From positions 85,665,628 to 85,729,627 of the forward strand of contig NC_090751.1 in assembly GCF_036898095.1 (NCBI RefSeq): a stretch of DNA of 64,000 bases, written 5' to 3'. Position 1 is the stretch's first letter. Each line of letters starts with the position of its first letter. Below, piece by piece: positions 1-11,826 of the stretch. Position numbers and translations under genes: made by a program. This DNA is from Palaemon carinicauda (lineage: Eukaryota > Arthropoda > Malacostraca > Decapoda > Palaemonidae). The notes under the pieces are model-generated. The model saw only the letters and a program-made list of their open reading frames with translations. It was not told the DNA's origin and did no database searches.

Positions 1-859
1 CTTGTCTTGTAGATGATTTAATTGCTACATTAAATCCCTGAAGCTCCAATTGGTAACACAGGAGACCAAGTCGCACCGTCGTGCCCTCTTGCCACTAGGG
101 TCATGACAACTGTAATGACCAATGCTATCTCCACTACCCCGCCTAGGCCTTATGTCAATGGTCTAGCACTCCAAGTGACAGGAGGGGGTTGAGCAATTGG
201 TGAACTCCAGCCCATTCCAGGGTTCATGGTAGTACCTCAATCTGTAGCAAGTTTCTGGGAGTCTCCAGTATTTCTTGGACCACACACCTGTTCCAGTTAA
301 TAACCCTTTTACCCCACTTGACACACATGTTGGTGGAAAAGGGAGTCAGTTTTTGGCTTCCTGGCTGACCAGAATCAGAACGGCAGACAGGAAATGGTTC
401 CTGCATCTACAGTTGATTCAGATGCTGCCAAAACTGGGACCATCCCCAAGCAGAGACCCAAGGCCTAGGTCTAGAGGAGACCAGACTCAACAGTATAGTC
501 AGTAACAAAGACATTATCCAGCGAGGAAGATCCTGGTAGCGACTCCTCTGGTGATCACTCAAGCTCCTGCTCTGGCATCAGCACAGTTGACAACACCTCA
601 GGCGAGGATGCAAGAACCTTAGGGTCAGACACCCATATGTCTGACTTGGTAAAGGCTCTCGATTATACGGAAGAGCCCGAAGCCTGGGGTCTTCCAGTCG
701 AAACCTGGCCCCAACTTCTCCCATTTCCTGAAAGATTTTGAGGCATACTGCACCAGCAGATATGATAAGTGAAGCTAAACAAGGAAGGTTCCTGGCTGGG
801 GAGATTAAACATGCCTTTTCAGCCTTTGAGCTGTCTGAGACCTCCTAAAAAATAATAAG
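1..859. other. Unassigned stretch before the gag-like remnant
   Basis: No convincing gene is visible. Short open frames here are interrupted and match nothing I recognise. The stretch may be the 5' part of the retroelement remnant that follows, since composition does not change at the boundary, but no motif supports that. Confidence 0.3.
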
Positions 860-2421
860 TCTCCTCAATTGGTATTGATGAGCCAAAGAAAGACTGGATT
901 CTGGAGGGAGAACCTGTTTCAACTGAACCACCTGGAAGGAGGGCGAACTGCTGAAAAGTTACGCTGTGCATTAGCGTCCCTGGACCAGTCTGCCTACCCT
1001 CATCATAGTTTAGACCAGATAGAGATGAATAAGAAGCTCCTCAAAACTGTACCCAGTGCAGTGGCAAATTTGTTGGAATATTCCCTGACAACCATCAATG
1101 TTTCTACCAGCCATCAGACCACCTGCTGGGTGCCCTCGATAAGGCTAACAGGAGGAGGAGCTAGAAGCCAGAGGATTATCTGGCCATTGGTCACGTGGGT
1201 CAGTTATGGCACGGCCCTAGCTGCTCCTAAGCATGTACCTTCTCCTGTGCGTGCCCATCCTTACACATCTCGATCCATTACAAAGCCTGTGCCTGTGGAA
1301 GTGCGTCTGCCACCATTGCACACACCCAATAGGTCTTCTTAGTCCAAGAGGAGGTACTACACTTTGTGCAAGAGACCAGGCCACACATATATTGTAATGA
1401 GTGCCTTAGACATCCGAACTCATGTTTGTGCTGTGTTTCAGCTAGCCACCATGTTGCTCAGTGTGAGCAGCAAACACCCTCTAGGTATCCTTTATGTCAT
1501 CCAATCAGAAGTGAGCTACTGTCAGCAGCCTTTGGAGGGAAGCCACTGCAGCCCAGACTCTAAGTGGAGGGCAGTACCTGTTAAGAGCTACCTAAACCCA
1601 GTAGTCATGCTCTGCTTGAACCAGTAGCAGTGAAAATTGAAACAGTAGGGAGCCCTGTGCTTCTTCTTGAGCAAGAAGTCCACTGGTACAGAGGAGTACC
1701 AAAGGACATTAAACACCAGGTCCTCAGGGTAGAAAATGGGCTACATTGAAGGAGGGTGTGTTACAAAGCTTGCTTCTAGTATTTACTGTGGGTAGCCGCC
1801 TAAGAAATCTCAATTTCTGAAGTTACCTCACAACCTTTTGAAATCTTTGTGCACCCAATGACCCTTTCAGGATTGGCCAGTGATAACCTGTTTCTGACAC
1901 TGGCCAAAGCTTCTCCTATTGACTACTTGAAGGATAAAGCACAAAATGAGGACATACTGAAAACCATTTGTAGGGTTAACCTGGCACAACAGACTCCTGT
2001 CCCACTAATGGTTGTTCCAGTGAACTTGCTGAGGGTACATAACGGAGTATTTGATGCTCTCTATGTCTCCGGAGATAAAGTCAATCTCATCTCATCGAGT
2101 GTGGTACAAAAATGTCAGCTGCTGATGGTGCCCGACATCATCAGACTGAAGGATTTAGGGCAAACAGGACCTAAGACCACACATACTGTACTATTGACCC
2201 CAATACTGCATGGAATGACATTCATCCCAAGAGTGTTCTATGTAGTGCACCATGGGGTGAACCAGGGTCTACTAGCTAAACAGAACCAGCATGGTTCTGT
2301 ACCTCCAGTAATCACCTTCAATATCCTGATAGATCCGGTTGCAGACACACCTACAAATGCTCACTGGGGAGATAGGAAAAGTGACTGCTATGTTCCATTG
2401 ACTCAATTGCCACAAATATGA
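860..2421 (+). pseudogene. Degenerate gag/protease-like retroelement remnant
   Basis: Broken coding sequence in several frames. A frame covering 1366-1563 carries a retroviral-type zinc knuckle, CX2CX4HX4C, at 1423-1464 (CLCCVSASHHVAQC). It is preceded by a second Cys pair (CNEC). A later open stretch, 1849-2421 (190 residues), contains DALYVSGDKVNLIS about residues 68-81. This resembles the DTG/DSG-turn region of a retroelement aspartic protease, with the catalytic Asp replaced. A CCHC knuckle followed by a protease-like segment fits the gag-pol order of a BEL/Pao- or Gypsy-like element, but no reverse transcriptase follows. Class assignment is inference; the region is certainly not an intact gene. 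Confidence 0.4.
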
Positions 2422-2423
2422 CA

Positions 2424-2705
2424 AACTTGGAAATAATTTTTATTTTTCCTAATGATACGAACCTTGACCTCTTTACGGTGGATGTCATTTCGGCAAATGC
2501 TGAAAACTACCAAAAAAAACTTTTTAGCGAGGTATAACAACCCACCGTTAGTTAGCGGGAGGGGGGATAGCAGGGGTTGAGTAACGTCACTTTTTACATT
2601 GCAGGTAGGACTTTCCCAGGGGTTAGGTGATGGCGAGTCAGGTATGTGTAAATAGCTCAACGTTTGTATAGTTAGAAAAAATAGAAATTATTTCAAAATT
2701 CGTCA
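2424..2705. mobile_element. MITE with ~35-bp imperfect terminal inverted repeats
   Basis: The left end (2427-2464) reads GGAAATAATTTTTATTTTTC, continuing into CTAATGATACGAACC. The right end (2662-2702) is its imperfect reverse complement (GTTTGTATAGTTAG then AAAAAATAGAAATTATTTC). The interior has no coding capacity. The same type of end occurs in the MITE at 39719-39935 and as a solo half near 42840-42875, so this is a dispersed non-autonomous family. Confidence 0.55.
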
Positions 2706-3021
2706 TTTGTTCCCACACGAATACAAACCCTTTCACTCTTTACACTCTTTAGGTGGAAGTCCTAAAACCAACTAGCTGCTTTCTGTCCGGAGTGTTAATC
2801 TGTGCTTCCCACGAGCTCAAGAGATACACCCGATACACCCTGAAACCTTGCTAATTCTCCAAATGTATGAGAGATTTAATGGCCTGGGCAATCCAGTGAA
2901 TCTGTGAGAACTCAGCAAAGTGACTAGACCAAGTAAGGTAATACTTGTAGCTAAACTCCACACTTAACCCAGACATTGTCAGATTCCCTCTCGCAGGGAT
3001 ATCGGGGACAATAAAAATATA
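2706..3021. other. Non-coding spacer
   Basis: No gene seen. A CACACGAATACAAACCC stretch at about 2715-2731 resembles the inner part of the MITE ends, but no partner was found. Confidence 0.3.
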
Positions 3022-5385
3022 TACCATATTTCCTGTGTGATACGACGCACCTTTTTTCCTGAAAATTGTTCCCAAAAATCACCCTGCGTCTTAATACTGT
3101 AAGGTAAAGTTGTATTGACATACAAGCACTTGCACTCATCAGACCTAAAATATAAGCTTGGACTTATCATTCATATGTAATAAATAAATCAATTTATGTT
3201 GTTATTATACTTTGTTTAATTAAGTTAACAATACTGTATATTTTTTAATACCGATTGTTATGAATTTGCCAAACTGTTTGTTTTGGTGAACAGCTGATGA
3301 CTCACAACACCACCTACACGCAAACATGCCAACTAACAGCATCCAAGCAGACGACGCCATCTCCCTCGTCTTCTTCACTGTTATTCATTAGACAACACTC
3401 ATCCAAGAATGGCATCAAATCAGAGAAGGCAATCATATAATGTTCGTTATAAGCTGCAAGTTATCGATTATGCAAAACAACACAGCAACAGAGCAGCTGA
3501 GAGGTTCTTCAGACCGCCACCAACTGAAAAAAGGATCAGAGAATGGAGGAAGCAAGAAGAGGAATTAAAGAAAACGAGAAAGGAGAAACATGGCCTGCGC
3601 TATAAGGAAGCAAAATTTCCACAACTCGAAGAAATAACAAAAACGTGGGTAGAAGAACAGCGAAACAAAGGATACGCGTTGTCAACGCAGATGATAATGG
3701 AAGAAGCAAAGAGACTGGCAGCAGAAAGAAACATACCAGTAAATGAGTTTACTGGATCATTGTCTTGGTGCTACCGTTTCATGAAATGAAACGGTCTGTG
3801 TATGATAGTGAAGACCAGGATTGCACAGAAGTTGCCTACAGAATACGAGGATAAAGTGCTAGAATTCCACAGATACGTAATAAATGCTAGAAAAGATAGA
3901 TTATGAAATGGGTGAAGTACCGTTGACTTTCGTTGTTCCATCAAATAGAAGCGTGGAAAGAAAAGGAGCGAAGACCGTGACAATAAAAACAACTGGCCAT
4001 GAGAAATCTCGCTTTACAGTTGTTTTGGCCTGCTGTGCAGATGGCAGAAAACTTCCACCGCTACTTATTTTCAAACGAAAAACCGTGCCAAAGGATAAAA
4101 TCCCAGCTGGTGTACTTGTTCATGTTCACCCTAAAGGATGGATGGACGAAGCCGGGGTCAAACTGTGGCTTGAAACGGTATGGTCACGACGTCCTGGAAG
4201 TTTTCTTAAGAAACCATCATTATTAGTTTGGGATCAATTTAGAGCCCACGAAACTGAAACCACGAAGAAAAAACTCCAGCAATTAAAAACAAAACAAGCA
4301 ATGATCCCAGGTGGTTTAACATCACATTAGATGTCTCCCTCAACAAGCCCTTTAAAGATTAATGTGCGTGAGGAGTGGAGCAAGTGGATGGCTGCTGGTA
4401 ACCATGAAGTAAAGCCAACAGGATAACTCAAGAGACCTTCTATCACACAAGTCTGTTGTGAATGGGTGAAGATGTCATGGGCTGCTATCAAGGAAGAGAT
4501 TGTAGTAAAATCATTTAAGAAATGCGGAATAAGTAAAGCGATGAATGGAAATGATGATGAATTTCTCTATGAAGAAAGTGACATCGATATGGATGACCCG
4601 GAATTGACTACGGACAGTGACAATAGCAACGATGATTTTTCAGGATTTGAGGATGATTAGATGCCTGAAATTTGTTATCTAGTAATAGAAAAAATATTGT
4701 GATGATTATTTTATTGCCTGAGTTCTGAAATTATACTAATAGTACTGCTTGAGTTCTGAAATAATATAAATACTGTTGATAGCCATTGAACACGGCATTG
4801 ACAAAACAACTGCGAGTGTAGTGTTACCAGGTTATTGAAAAATTCTCTAGACCTTGAACAGCAGGAAAAATATTCTACATACAGTATTGATATTCAGAGA
4901 GAATTCTTTATTTGATCATTGATTAGTTTTATATGAAACTTTCTACATAGAAAATTTGAGAAATATTACTGGAATTTTACTCTGTACCGAAATTTGATCA
5001 GTAACATTTGCCATACTGCTTTCTTGTAGACAAATATGTTGGATGTAAACAAACGCTAAATACGCTGTGTTACGCTTTGTAAACATGCTGCGTGTTAAAC
5101 ATTATGGAGGAAACAAAGACTGGTTTGGTGATTTTTATATGAATATGTTGAAAGAATTTGGGTAACCGGTCTGTAGCTAATTAATATTAATCTAATATAT
5201 TCCATAATACGGCCAAAATACAGTCAACACTATTTACTGTAACGTGCGAAGAATCGCACTACAGTCGCCGACTAAGGTCGGTAGGTAGGCTTTAAAATTT
5301 TTTTTTTTTTTTTCAAAAAATTTCTTGGCTGATTTTGGGGTGCGTCTTAACACTTGTAGCGTCTTATCACACGGGAAATACGGTA
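3022..5385 (+). mobile_element. pogo/Tigger-superfamily DNA transposon (POGK-like), inactivated
   Basis: Terminal inverted repeats of about 26 bp flank the unit. The left end begins ACCATATTTCCTGTGTGATA at 3023. The right end, ending at 5384, is the complement with two or three mismatches (TATCACACGGGAAATACGGT). Both are bordered by TA, the pogo/mariner target dinucleotide. A second inner GCGTCTTAA motif is also inverted (near 3088-3096 and 5343-5351). Between them lies one transposase gene with several lesions, then 700 bp of AT-rich 3' sequence. Length is about 2.36 kb. Confidence 0.8.
3409..4660 (+). pseudogene. Broken pogo-type transposase (POGK-like)
   Basis: The start ATG at 3409 opens a 126-residue N-terminal domain (MASNQRRQSYNVRYKLQVID...) with the helix-turn-helix and CENP-B-like arrangement seen in POGK-type proteins. 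A TGA at 3787-3789 interrupts it, but the same frame continues in homologous sequence (NGLCMIVKTRIAQKLPTEYE) to about 3900. A frameshift with a small deletion then moves to the frame of 3884-4330, the DDE domain. Here the usual NMDE segment holding the first catalytic Asp is missing (YEMGEVPL remains). The second Asp is present in LLVWDQFRAH. A third lesion near 4328 precedes LDVSLNKPF, the third Asp motif. The acidic tail ends at 4658. It cannot make active transposase. Confidence 0.85.
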
Positions 5386-5609
5386 TGCATGTATCAGGTT
5401 GCACAAGGGACAATGGTACTCACCTGCAGTTAGAGGAGGTCAGCTTGCTGAGTTTCTCAGTTGCTGCAACCCAAGAGAGACGAGAATAACAGACGAAAAG
5501 GCCAGTCACTCACACATTCATTCTAGTCTTATATCAGGTAACCTCTGCCCTCAACCAACTCCTACTTTTACTACAATGGAGCCGAGGTGCTTACAATCAC
5601 ATATTGTGC
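5386..5609. other. Short spacer between pogo element and DIRS-D
   Basis: No supported feature. The sequence may be the decayed 3' end of DIRS-D on the minus strand. Confidence 0.25.
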
Positions 5610-5619
5610 ACCCACCACA

Positions 5620-6400
5620 GGACCTATGAAGAAAGTGACCAGGTTACTATGGGTTACGTCTTGCAGATAGTGGGCTGTAAAGATCGTTTGACACTTCCAC
5701 ATTACAACTTGTAATCTGAGCCACAGAGATGTTCTTTTTGAATGCCAGGGATGTGCTTATACCCCTGATGTTATGATCTCTGGATCTTCAAGTCTGAGGA
5801 TTATAGTCTGGAACCAAAGCTCTCTCTATCACTTGCCTAATCCAGGCGTAGATAGCATTGCATGTTATTTTCCTCTTGACCCTGCCCGTGCTGACGAAAA
5901 GTCTATTAGTTTGTGGGTGAGCTCCTGTGGTTATTTAGAGATAAGACATCAATGCCTTAATAGGGCATAATAACCGTTGATCTGGATCGTCTGTTACAGA
6001 ATGTACTCTCTCAATCCGGAAGGGCCCGAATCTAGGATCCACTATAGGTGGATTCTAGGTCTTAGCAATAAACTCAGGGACAAAGCTGAGTGTCACCAGC
6101 CTCCATCCCCTTGAATGGGTGATGTCGTATGATAGACCAAGTAGCTCGCTAACTCTTTTTGCAGAAGCAATGGCTAGGAGAAAAACCGTCTTGAGTGTCA
6201 AGTCACAATTTGATGACTGACGTAATGGTTTACAAGGGGCTATTTTCAATGCTATTAGTACACATACTACATTCCAAAAAGAGGTCTAACTTCCGACCGA
6301 GGGCAGGAGGGCTCAAAGCTCCGTATGAGGAGAGATTATCCAGTCAAAGGGGAAATGTCAATTCTTTTCAATCTATAAACCAGGCTCAAGACTGAGCAAC
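5620..6400 (-). pseudogene. Tyrosine recombinase remnant of DIRS-D
   Basis: The minus-strand frame of 6249-6055 contains LTLKTVFLLAIASAKRVSEL, the box-1 region with the first catalytic Arg of DIRS tyrosine recombinases. Continuing minus-ward, frames with stops give HNIRGISTSLAFKKN near 5780-5735, matching the HxxR box 2. The Tyr motif is not clear (LYSPLSARRN occupies the place). Decayed and not expressed as one protein. Confidence 0.65.
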
Positions 6401-6999
6401 AGCCTTTTACAGCTGCGATCAACAGTTTTTTTCCTCCCTGAGGTATATAAGTAACTCCGCTATCACAAGGATAGTGGCTTCAAGAGGAGCAATACTCCTT
6501 CCATGACACCAACCACAAAAAGTACACCAATTTGCCTGGTAAAAGGTGGCTGAAAAACCACACAGGTACCCAGACATCCTTTTCACAACTGGTTCAGAAA
6601 AGCCTCTCTTTGAGAAAAATGCTAGATAATCTCCAGGCGTGAAGTTGTAGTGAAGCTAAGGCTTTGCGGAATATTCTTGCATGCGGTTGTTTGGATGGCT
6701 CTGGAAGACGTGATAGCTCTATTGGGGCTTCTATGAGCTGATGTAGAATGCCCAGGAACCATTCTGCATACTACCATATCTGAGCTAAGAGGGTCATCGA
6801 GAGATCTTGCGATGCTCTTACTAGGCAAAATGGGCAAAATGCATAAAAGTCCAACCTGTCCCATGGATGTTGGAAGGCATCCTGCCCGATATCTTGGGGG
6901 ATCCGGTACTGGTGAACAGTACACCGGAAGTTTCCAGCAGAGGGATGTTGCGAAGAGGTCAATTGTCGAACCCCATAAGTCGGGACTTTTTTGGCAATC

Positions 7000-7700
7000 T
7001 CATGATTCAAAGACCACTCGGAGACAACATCCGATTATCTACCAGAATATTCCTCTTGCCTGGAATGAATCGGGCTGAGATGGCTACAGAGTTGTCCTCC
7101 ATACATCTCAATATTTCCAAAGCTAGATGGCAGAGGGGCTGTGAAAAAGTACCTCCTTGTTTGTTGACGTAAGCCACTCCCGAGATGTTGTCACTCATCC
7201 GCACCAAAGTGCCCTGAAAGGAGCTGAGGGCTAAAAAAGCTGCCTTCATTTCCAGTAGGTCTATACGGCATTGTCACTAAGACTCGGACCAAAGTCAGGA
7301 GGGTGTGCGGTGCAACATGTGAGCCCCCAACCCTTATTTTGATGCATCTATAAAAAGCATCACATCTCAGGGAGGAGAGAGGTTTCCCCCCCCTGAGGAG
7401 GTTGATGTCTGACACCCACCAAATCAAGTCTCCCTTTTGCTCTAACCCTATCGGAAACCGGAGGTTAAGAGGGTCTTTGTGCTGGGACCAAAAGGTGTTC
7501 AATCGCCACTGGAGAGAATGGATATGAAGATGGCTGTTAGCACCAGCCTCTCTGACAGACATGTGACCCAGTAGCTTTTGCCACTGACATGCTGGTAGCT
7601 TGTTTTGTATTAGAAATGGACTGGTTGCCTGTTGCAATCTCTGTATTCTGTCTAAGGACATTAAGACTTTTCCTAGCTTTGTGTCAACACTCATTCCGAG
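7000..7700 (-). pseudogene. RNase H domain remnant of DIRS-D
   Basis: Two minus-strand open stretches, 7694-7191 and 7249-7007, carry the connection and RNase H regions. The first has GMSVDTKLGKVLMSLDRIQ and the WWVSDINLLRGG segment typical of DIRS RT-RH proteins. The second has EMKAAFLAL, then SDNISGVAYVNKQGGT, where SDN is the RNase H catalytic Asp motif, and ARFIPGKRNILVD. Frameshifts separate them. Confidence 0.65.
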
Positions 7701-7779
7701 ATATACCAGGTTCTGTGTAATGAGCAGAGAGAACTTCTCGATTTACAACAATCCCTAGATCAAGGCTAAACTCGAGAAG

Positions 7780-8460
7780 TTTGTCTTAATGTAGGAGAAG
7801 GATCTACATCAAGTCCACTAGAATCAGCCAGTCTAGATATCGAAGTAGACGAATGCTGTTCTTGTGAGCCCAGGTTGACACCTGGGAAAAATCCCGTGTG
7901 AAGACCTGAGGTGCCGTGGAAATGCCGAAGTACAGCAATTCTAACTGATATATCCTGTTGTTGAAGACTAACCTTAGATAATTCCTTGATGACTGGCAGA
8001 CTGGATCTGGAAGTATGCATTTTTGAGGTGAGAGGTCTATGAATGGTCTCCAGCCTCCCGATGCCTTCTCGGCAAGAAAGACTTGACTTTAAAAGCCTCG
8101 AGACCCGTTTTAGGGCCTCTTGGATACCGTTGTTTTTTCTAGCATGGTCTGGACCTCATGCTCCTTTGCTGATCCCATTGCATAGGAGCTCGACATCGCT
8201 GGCTTACGGGTTCGAGGAGAGAACTTGAACGGGACAAGGTATCCTGCTTGGAGGACGGAGACCAACCAAGGTTTGGCCCCATAAAAACTCCATCTCTGCC
8301 AACTGCTAGCTCTTCAGGCATCCTCCCACCGATAACCCTCAAGTACAGGGTACTAGCTTCTTCGCGATGTTATCGACAGATTGAAAGCACTATGTCTGTA
8401 TCTGGAGAGTTGCCATCTCAGCTTATCTCCAGTACTGAAAGAGCTTAGCACTGATCGTCA
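7780..8460 (-). pseudogene. Reverse transcriptase remnant of DIRS-D
   Basis: On the minus strand, ASGGWRPFIDLS (about 8075-8040) is the N-terminal fingers motif. YFGISTAPQVFTRDFS (about 7925-7880) is RT motif B. LRYLDWLI (about 7835-7812) matches YLDDWLL with one Asp codon lost. Upstream, near 8340-8230, decayed DIRS RT N-terminal sequence is discernible. The catalytic palm is missing pieces and frames are shifted. Confidence 0.65.
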
Positions 8461-9519
8461 TAAAATTTCTGAATTCTATCGTCTCTCTCAAGACAAAATC
8501 TAGAGAATCAGAAGATGAAATTTAAATCTTGCAATTGATTAGCTACCAAAGTGGAGTATAGTAATATTTGCCTTTGCTTTAATTCCCATGTTGGGATAGA
8601 TAAATGATTATGAGGAATCAAGAGAGGCTATGTAGGGAAATATTATGTAAAATTGTCCATAAGATGTAATGTACATGTATTATTAAGTGAGGGAGTTAAG
8701 CTTTATTCCCCATTGAATATGGAGAAGGTTATTATATATTTCGTTTATTTCCTGTCTCTGACTGTGCTCATTACCTGTACATTTAAGAAGGGCAAACATG
8801 ACAAATTAATAATCAGTTTTCTATGTATATACTATTTTCTGTCTAATTTATCACCTTGCAACCCACTTTATCTTTTGTAATACAATACTGCATACTGTAG
8901 TGAAATGATGGTTAAATGTAAATATTTTCTAGTTGAAATAAAGTATGATAGCTTATTTAGTGTATTGCATAGGGCATTGCTGCCAGATATGAAACAATTT
9001 CTAGATGGCCTGATGAGTTAGTTGGGGAGGGGGGGAAGGAACATAATAATGGTTGAAGTGTGTCGATTTACTCTATTAACTTATAAAATTTCTTGCAATT
9101 ATTCATAAATGTCACACTCTATCAGCCATCAAATTGTCTAGTGTTTATGTTTCAGGTTTGTGCAGCAGAACTGATTTGCAAGCCCAGTAAATGACAGAAT
9201 AAAGGAGAGTTTATTAAGGACCTCCTGAATGTATTATCCTCATTTAAGTAGTGTATAGACTCAGGAGAACATTTTATGAAAAGTCGGTGTTCAGTAACTA
9301 CCAGTTTCAATGCAATACTTATTGCTATGCAGGATAAACCCTTTACTTGAAGGCCCCATTAGTGGGCTGGAACATGGTCTGGGAGGTCCTCTGAATAAAA
9401 GTGGATCTTTGCTCAGATTGCCTTTTTCAGTAATTGTGAAAGAGAGATAGTGTTTGTACGGAAATGGATAATTTTAAATGATCACAGCCCAGTCCAGTGA
9501 ATTTGGTTCCTGTGGAAAT
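8461..9519. other. AT-rich non-coding stretch
   Basis: No gene, repeat end or RNA gene recognised. An open frame at 8653-8880 translates as a hydrophobic, low-complexity peptide without homology that I can name. A short G-run is at about 9024-9034. Confidence 0.3.
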
Positions 9520-9755
9520 ATGTTATTTTCATTAGTAAAATAAATTTTTGAATATACTTACCCGATAATCATGTAGCTGTCAACTCCGTTGCCCGACAGA
9601 ATTCTACGGAAGGGATACGCCAGCGATCGCTATACAAGAGGGGGGTGTACTCACAAGCGCCACCTGTGGCCAGGTACTGCAGTACTTCTTGTTGACACCA
9701 CCTCAATTTTTCCTCGGTCCACTAGTTCTATGGGGAGGAAGGGTGGGTCAATTAA
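9520..9755 (-). repeat. Right inverted terminal repeat of DIRS-A
   Basis: This is the 3' end of the minus-strand element. It is the reverse complement of 15978-16133 over about 155 bp, including TTCTACGGAAGGGATACGCC and the palindrome AGCGATCGCT (9622-9631). Its outer 50 bp is complementary to the adjacent half of the internal complementary region, so 9520-9812 can fold as a large hairpin. Confidence 0.85.
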
Positions 9756-9756
9756 A

Positions 9757-9850
9757 TCATGATTATCGGGTAAGTATATTCAAAAATTTATTTTACTAAT
9801 GAAAATAACATTTTTCAATATTAATCTTACCCGATAATCATGTAGCTGAT
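9757..9850 (-). repeat. Internal complementary region of DIRS-A
   Basis: One half (to about 9812, ...GAAAATAACAT) is complementary to the element's right tip at 9520-9575. The other half (TTTTTCAATATTAATC onward) is complementary to the left tip at 16110-16156. Joining complements of both tips is the hallmark of DIRS elements and is thought to template the circular junction during replication. Confidence 0.8.
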
Positions 9851-10232
9851 TCACACCCAGGGAGGTGGGTGAAAACCAGTGTACATGTATATCAAGAAGC
9901 TAAGTATCCCGTATTTCATATTATCAGTTATTCAAAATAACAATGAAATTATAAATACCTGGTAAGGAAGTCGACTTGAGCCATTACTCTGCCTTAAATA
10001 AGTTCGTCTTCCTTACTGAGCGCAGCGTTCCTCTTAGGAGGCTGAACAACTCTAAGGTGCTGAAGTATCAAGGGCTGCAACCCATACTAAAGGACCTCAT
10101 CACAACCTTTAACCTCGGCGCTTCTCAAGAAAGAATTGACCACCCGCCAAATCAACAAGGATGTGGAAGGCTTCTTAGCCGACCGTACAACCCATAAAAA
10201 GTATTCAAGAGAAAGGTTAAAAGGTTATGGGA
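9851..10232 (-). other. 3' untranslated segment of DIRS-A
   Basis: Non-coding sequence between the recombinase stop and the internal complementary region. It is conserved with 34951-35352 of DIRS-B and 62814-63212 of DIRS-C, including TTGATTTGGCGGGTGGTCAA and a GGCTAAGAAGCC stem-loop (10169-10180 on this strand). Confidence 0.6.
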
Positions 10233-11604
10233 TTATGGGAATGTAGTGGCTGAGCCCTCGCCTACTACTGCATTCGTTGCTACGAATGGTCCCAGGGTGT
10301 AGCAGTACTCGTAAAGAGACTGGACATCTTTGAGATAGAATGATGCGAACACTGACTTGCTTCTCCAATAGGTTGCATCCATAACACTCTGCAGAGAACG
10401 GTTCTGTTTGAAGGCCACTAAAGTAGCCACAGCTCCCACTTCATGTGTCCTTACCTTCAGCAAAGCAAGGTCTTCTTCCTTCAGATGAGAATGTGCTTCC
10501 CTAATCAGAAGCCTGAATAGTAAGAAACTGAGTTCTTAGACCTTGGAAAAGAAGGTTTCTTGATAGCACACCATAAGGCTTCTGATTGTCCTCGTAAAGG
10601 TTAAGACCTTTTTAGATAGTACCTAAGAGCTCTAACTGGGCAAAGTACTCTCTCCAGTTCATTCCCCACCAAGTTGGACAGGCTTGGGGTCTCGAACGAC
10701 TTAGGCCAAGGACGTGAAGGAAGCTCGTTTAGCAAAAACCGAGCTGCAAGGAACATGTAGCCATTTCAGATGTGAAAACAATGATCCTGCTGAAGGCATG
10801 GATCTCACTTACTCTTTTAGCTGTTGTCAAGCACACGAGGAAAAGAGTTTTTAATGTGAGATCGTAAAAAGAGGCTGATTGGAGAGGTTCAAATCTTGAA
10901 GACATAAGGAACCTTAGGACCACGTCTAGATTCCAGCCTGGAGTGGACAACCGACGTTCCTTTGAGGTCTCAAAAGACCTAGGGAGGTCCTGTAGATCTT
11001 TGTTGGTGGAAAGATCCAAGCCTCTGTGGCGGAAAACCGCTGCCAACATACTTCTGTAACCCTTGAGAGTAGGAGCTGAAAGGGATCTTACTTTCCTTAG
11101 ATGTAACAGGAAGTCAGCAATCTGGGTTACAGTGGTACTGGTTGAGGAAACTGCATTGGTCTTGTACCAGCTACGGAAGACTTCCCCTTGAGACTGATAG
11201 ATTCTGAGAGTGGATGTTCTCCTTGCTCTGGCAATCGCTCTGGCTGCCTCCTTCGAAAAGCCCCTAGCTCTTGAGAGTCTTTCGAAAGTCTGAAGGCAGT
11301 CAGACGAAGAGCGTGGAGGTTTGGGTGTACCTTCTTTACGTGAGGTTGACGTAGAAGGTTCACTCCTAGAGGAAGAGTCCTGGGAATGTCGACCAGCCAT
11401 TGCAGTACCTCTATGAACCATTCTCTCGCGGGCCAGAGCGGAGCCAACCAACGTCAGCCGTGTCCCTTTGCGAGAGGAGAACTTCTGAAGTACCCTGTTG
11501 ACAATCTTGAACGGCGGGAATGCATACAGGTCGAGATGGGACCAATCCAGCAGAAAAGCATCCACGTGAACTGCTGCTGGGTCTGGAATCGGAGAACAAT
11601 ACAA
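10233..11604 (-). pseudogene. Tyrosine recombinase of DIRS-A, interrupted
   Basis: The minus-strand frame 11604-10729 runs from a methyltransferase-like start (DPAAVHVDAFLLDWS, YAFPPF) into recombinase. A single-base shift near 11445 fuses two frames that overlap in DIRS-B. The box-1 Arg is present in TTAKRVSEIH. The frame stops at 10729, and homology resumes in 10463-10233 with THEVGAVATLVAF. Here the second Arg of the HxxR box is Gly. The catalytic Tyr motif FASFYLKDV is intact. The break plus the lost Arg make it inactive. Confidence 0.8.
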
Positions 11605-11826
11605 CAGGAGTCTCTAGGTTATCGAGGTAGCGAACAGATCTATGGTTGGCTGACCCCACAGGGCCCAAAGTCTGCTGCAAACATTCTTGAGAAGGGTCCA
11701 CTCTGTGGGGATAACCTGACCCTTCCGGCTGAGGTGATCTGCCATGACATTCATACCGCCCTGAATGAACCTCGTTACCAGCGTGAGCTTTCGATCTTTT
11801 GACCAGATGAGGAGGTCCCTTGCGAT

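Larger units (their letters stand above)
5610..8460 (-). mobile_element. DIRS-D: old, degenerate DIRS-like retrotransposon
   Basis: Read on the minus strand, remnants appear in DIRS order: reverse transcriptase (8460-7780), RNase H (7700-7000), a short post-RNase H segment (6930-6620) and tyrosine recombinase (6400-5620). Frames change many times and stops are common. No terminal inverted repeats were found and gag is missing. The protein sequence is clearly different from DIRS-A, B and C, so this is a separate, older family. Confidence 0.75.
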
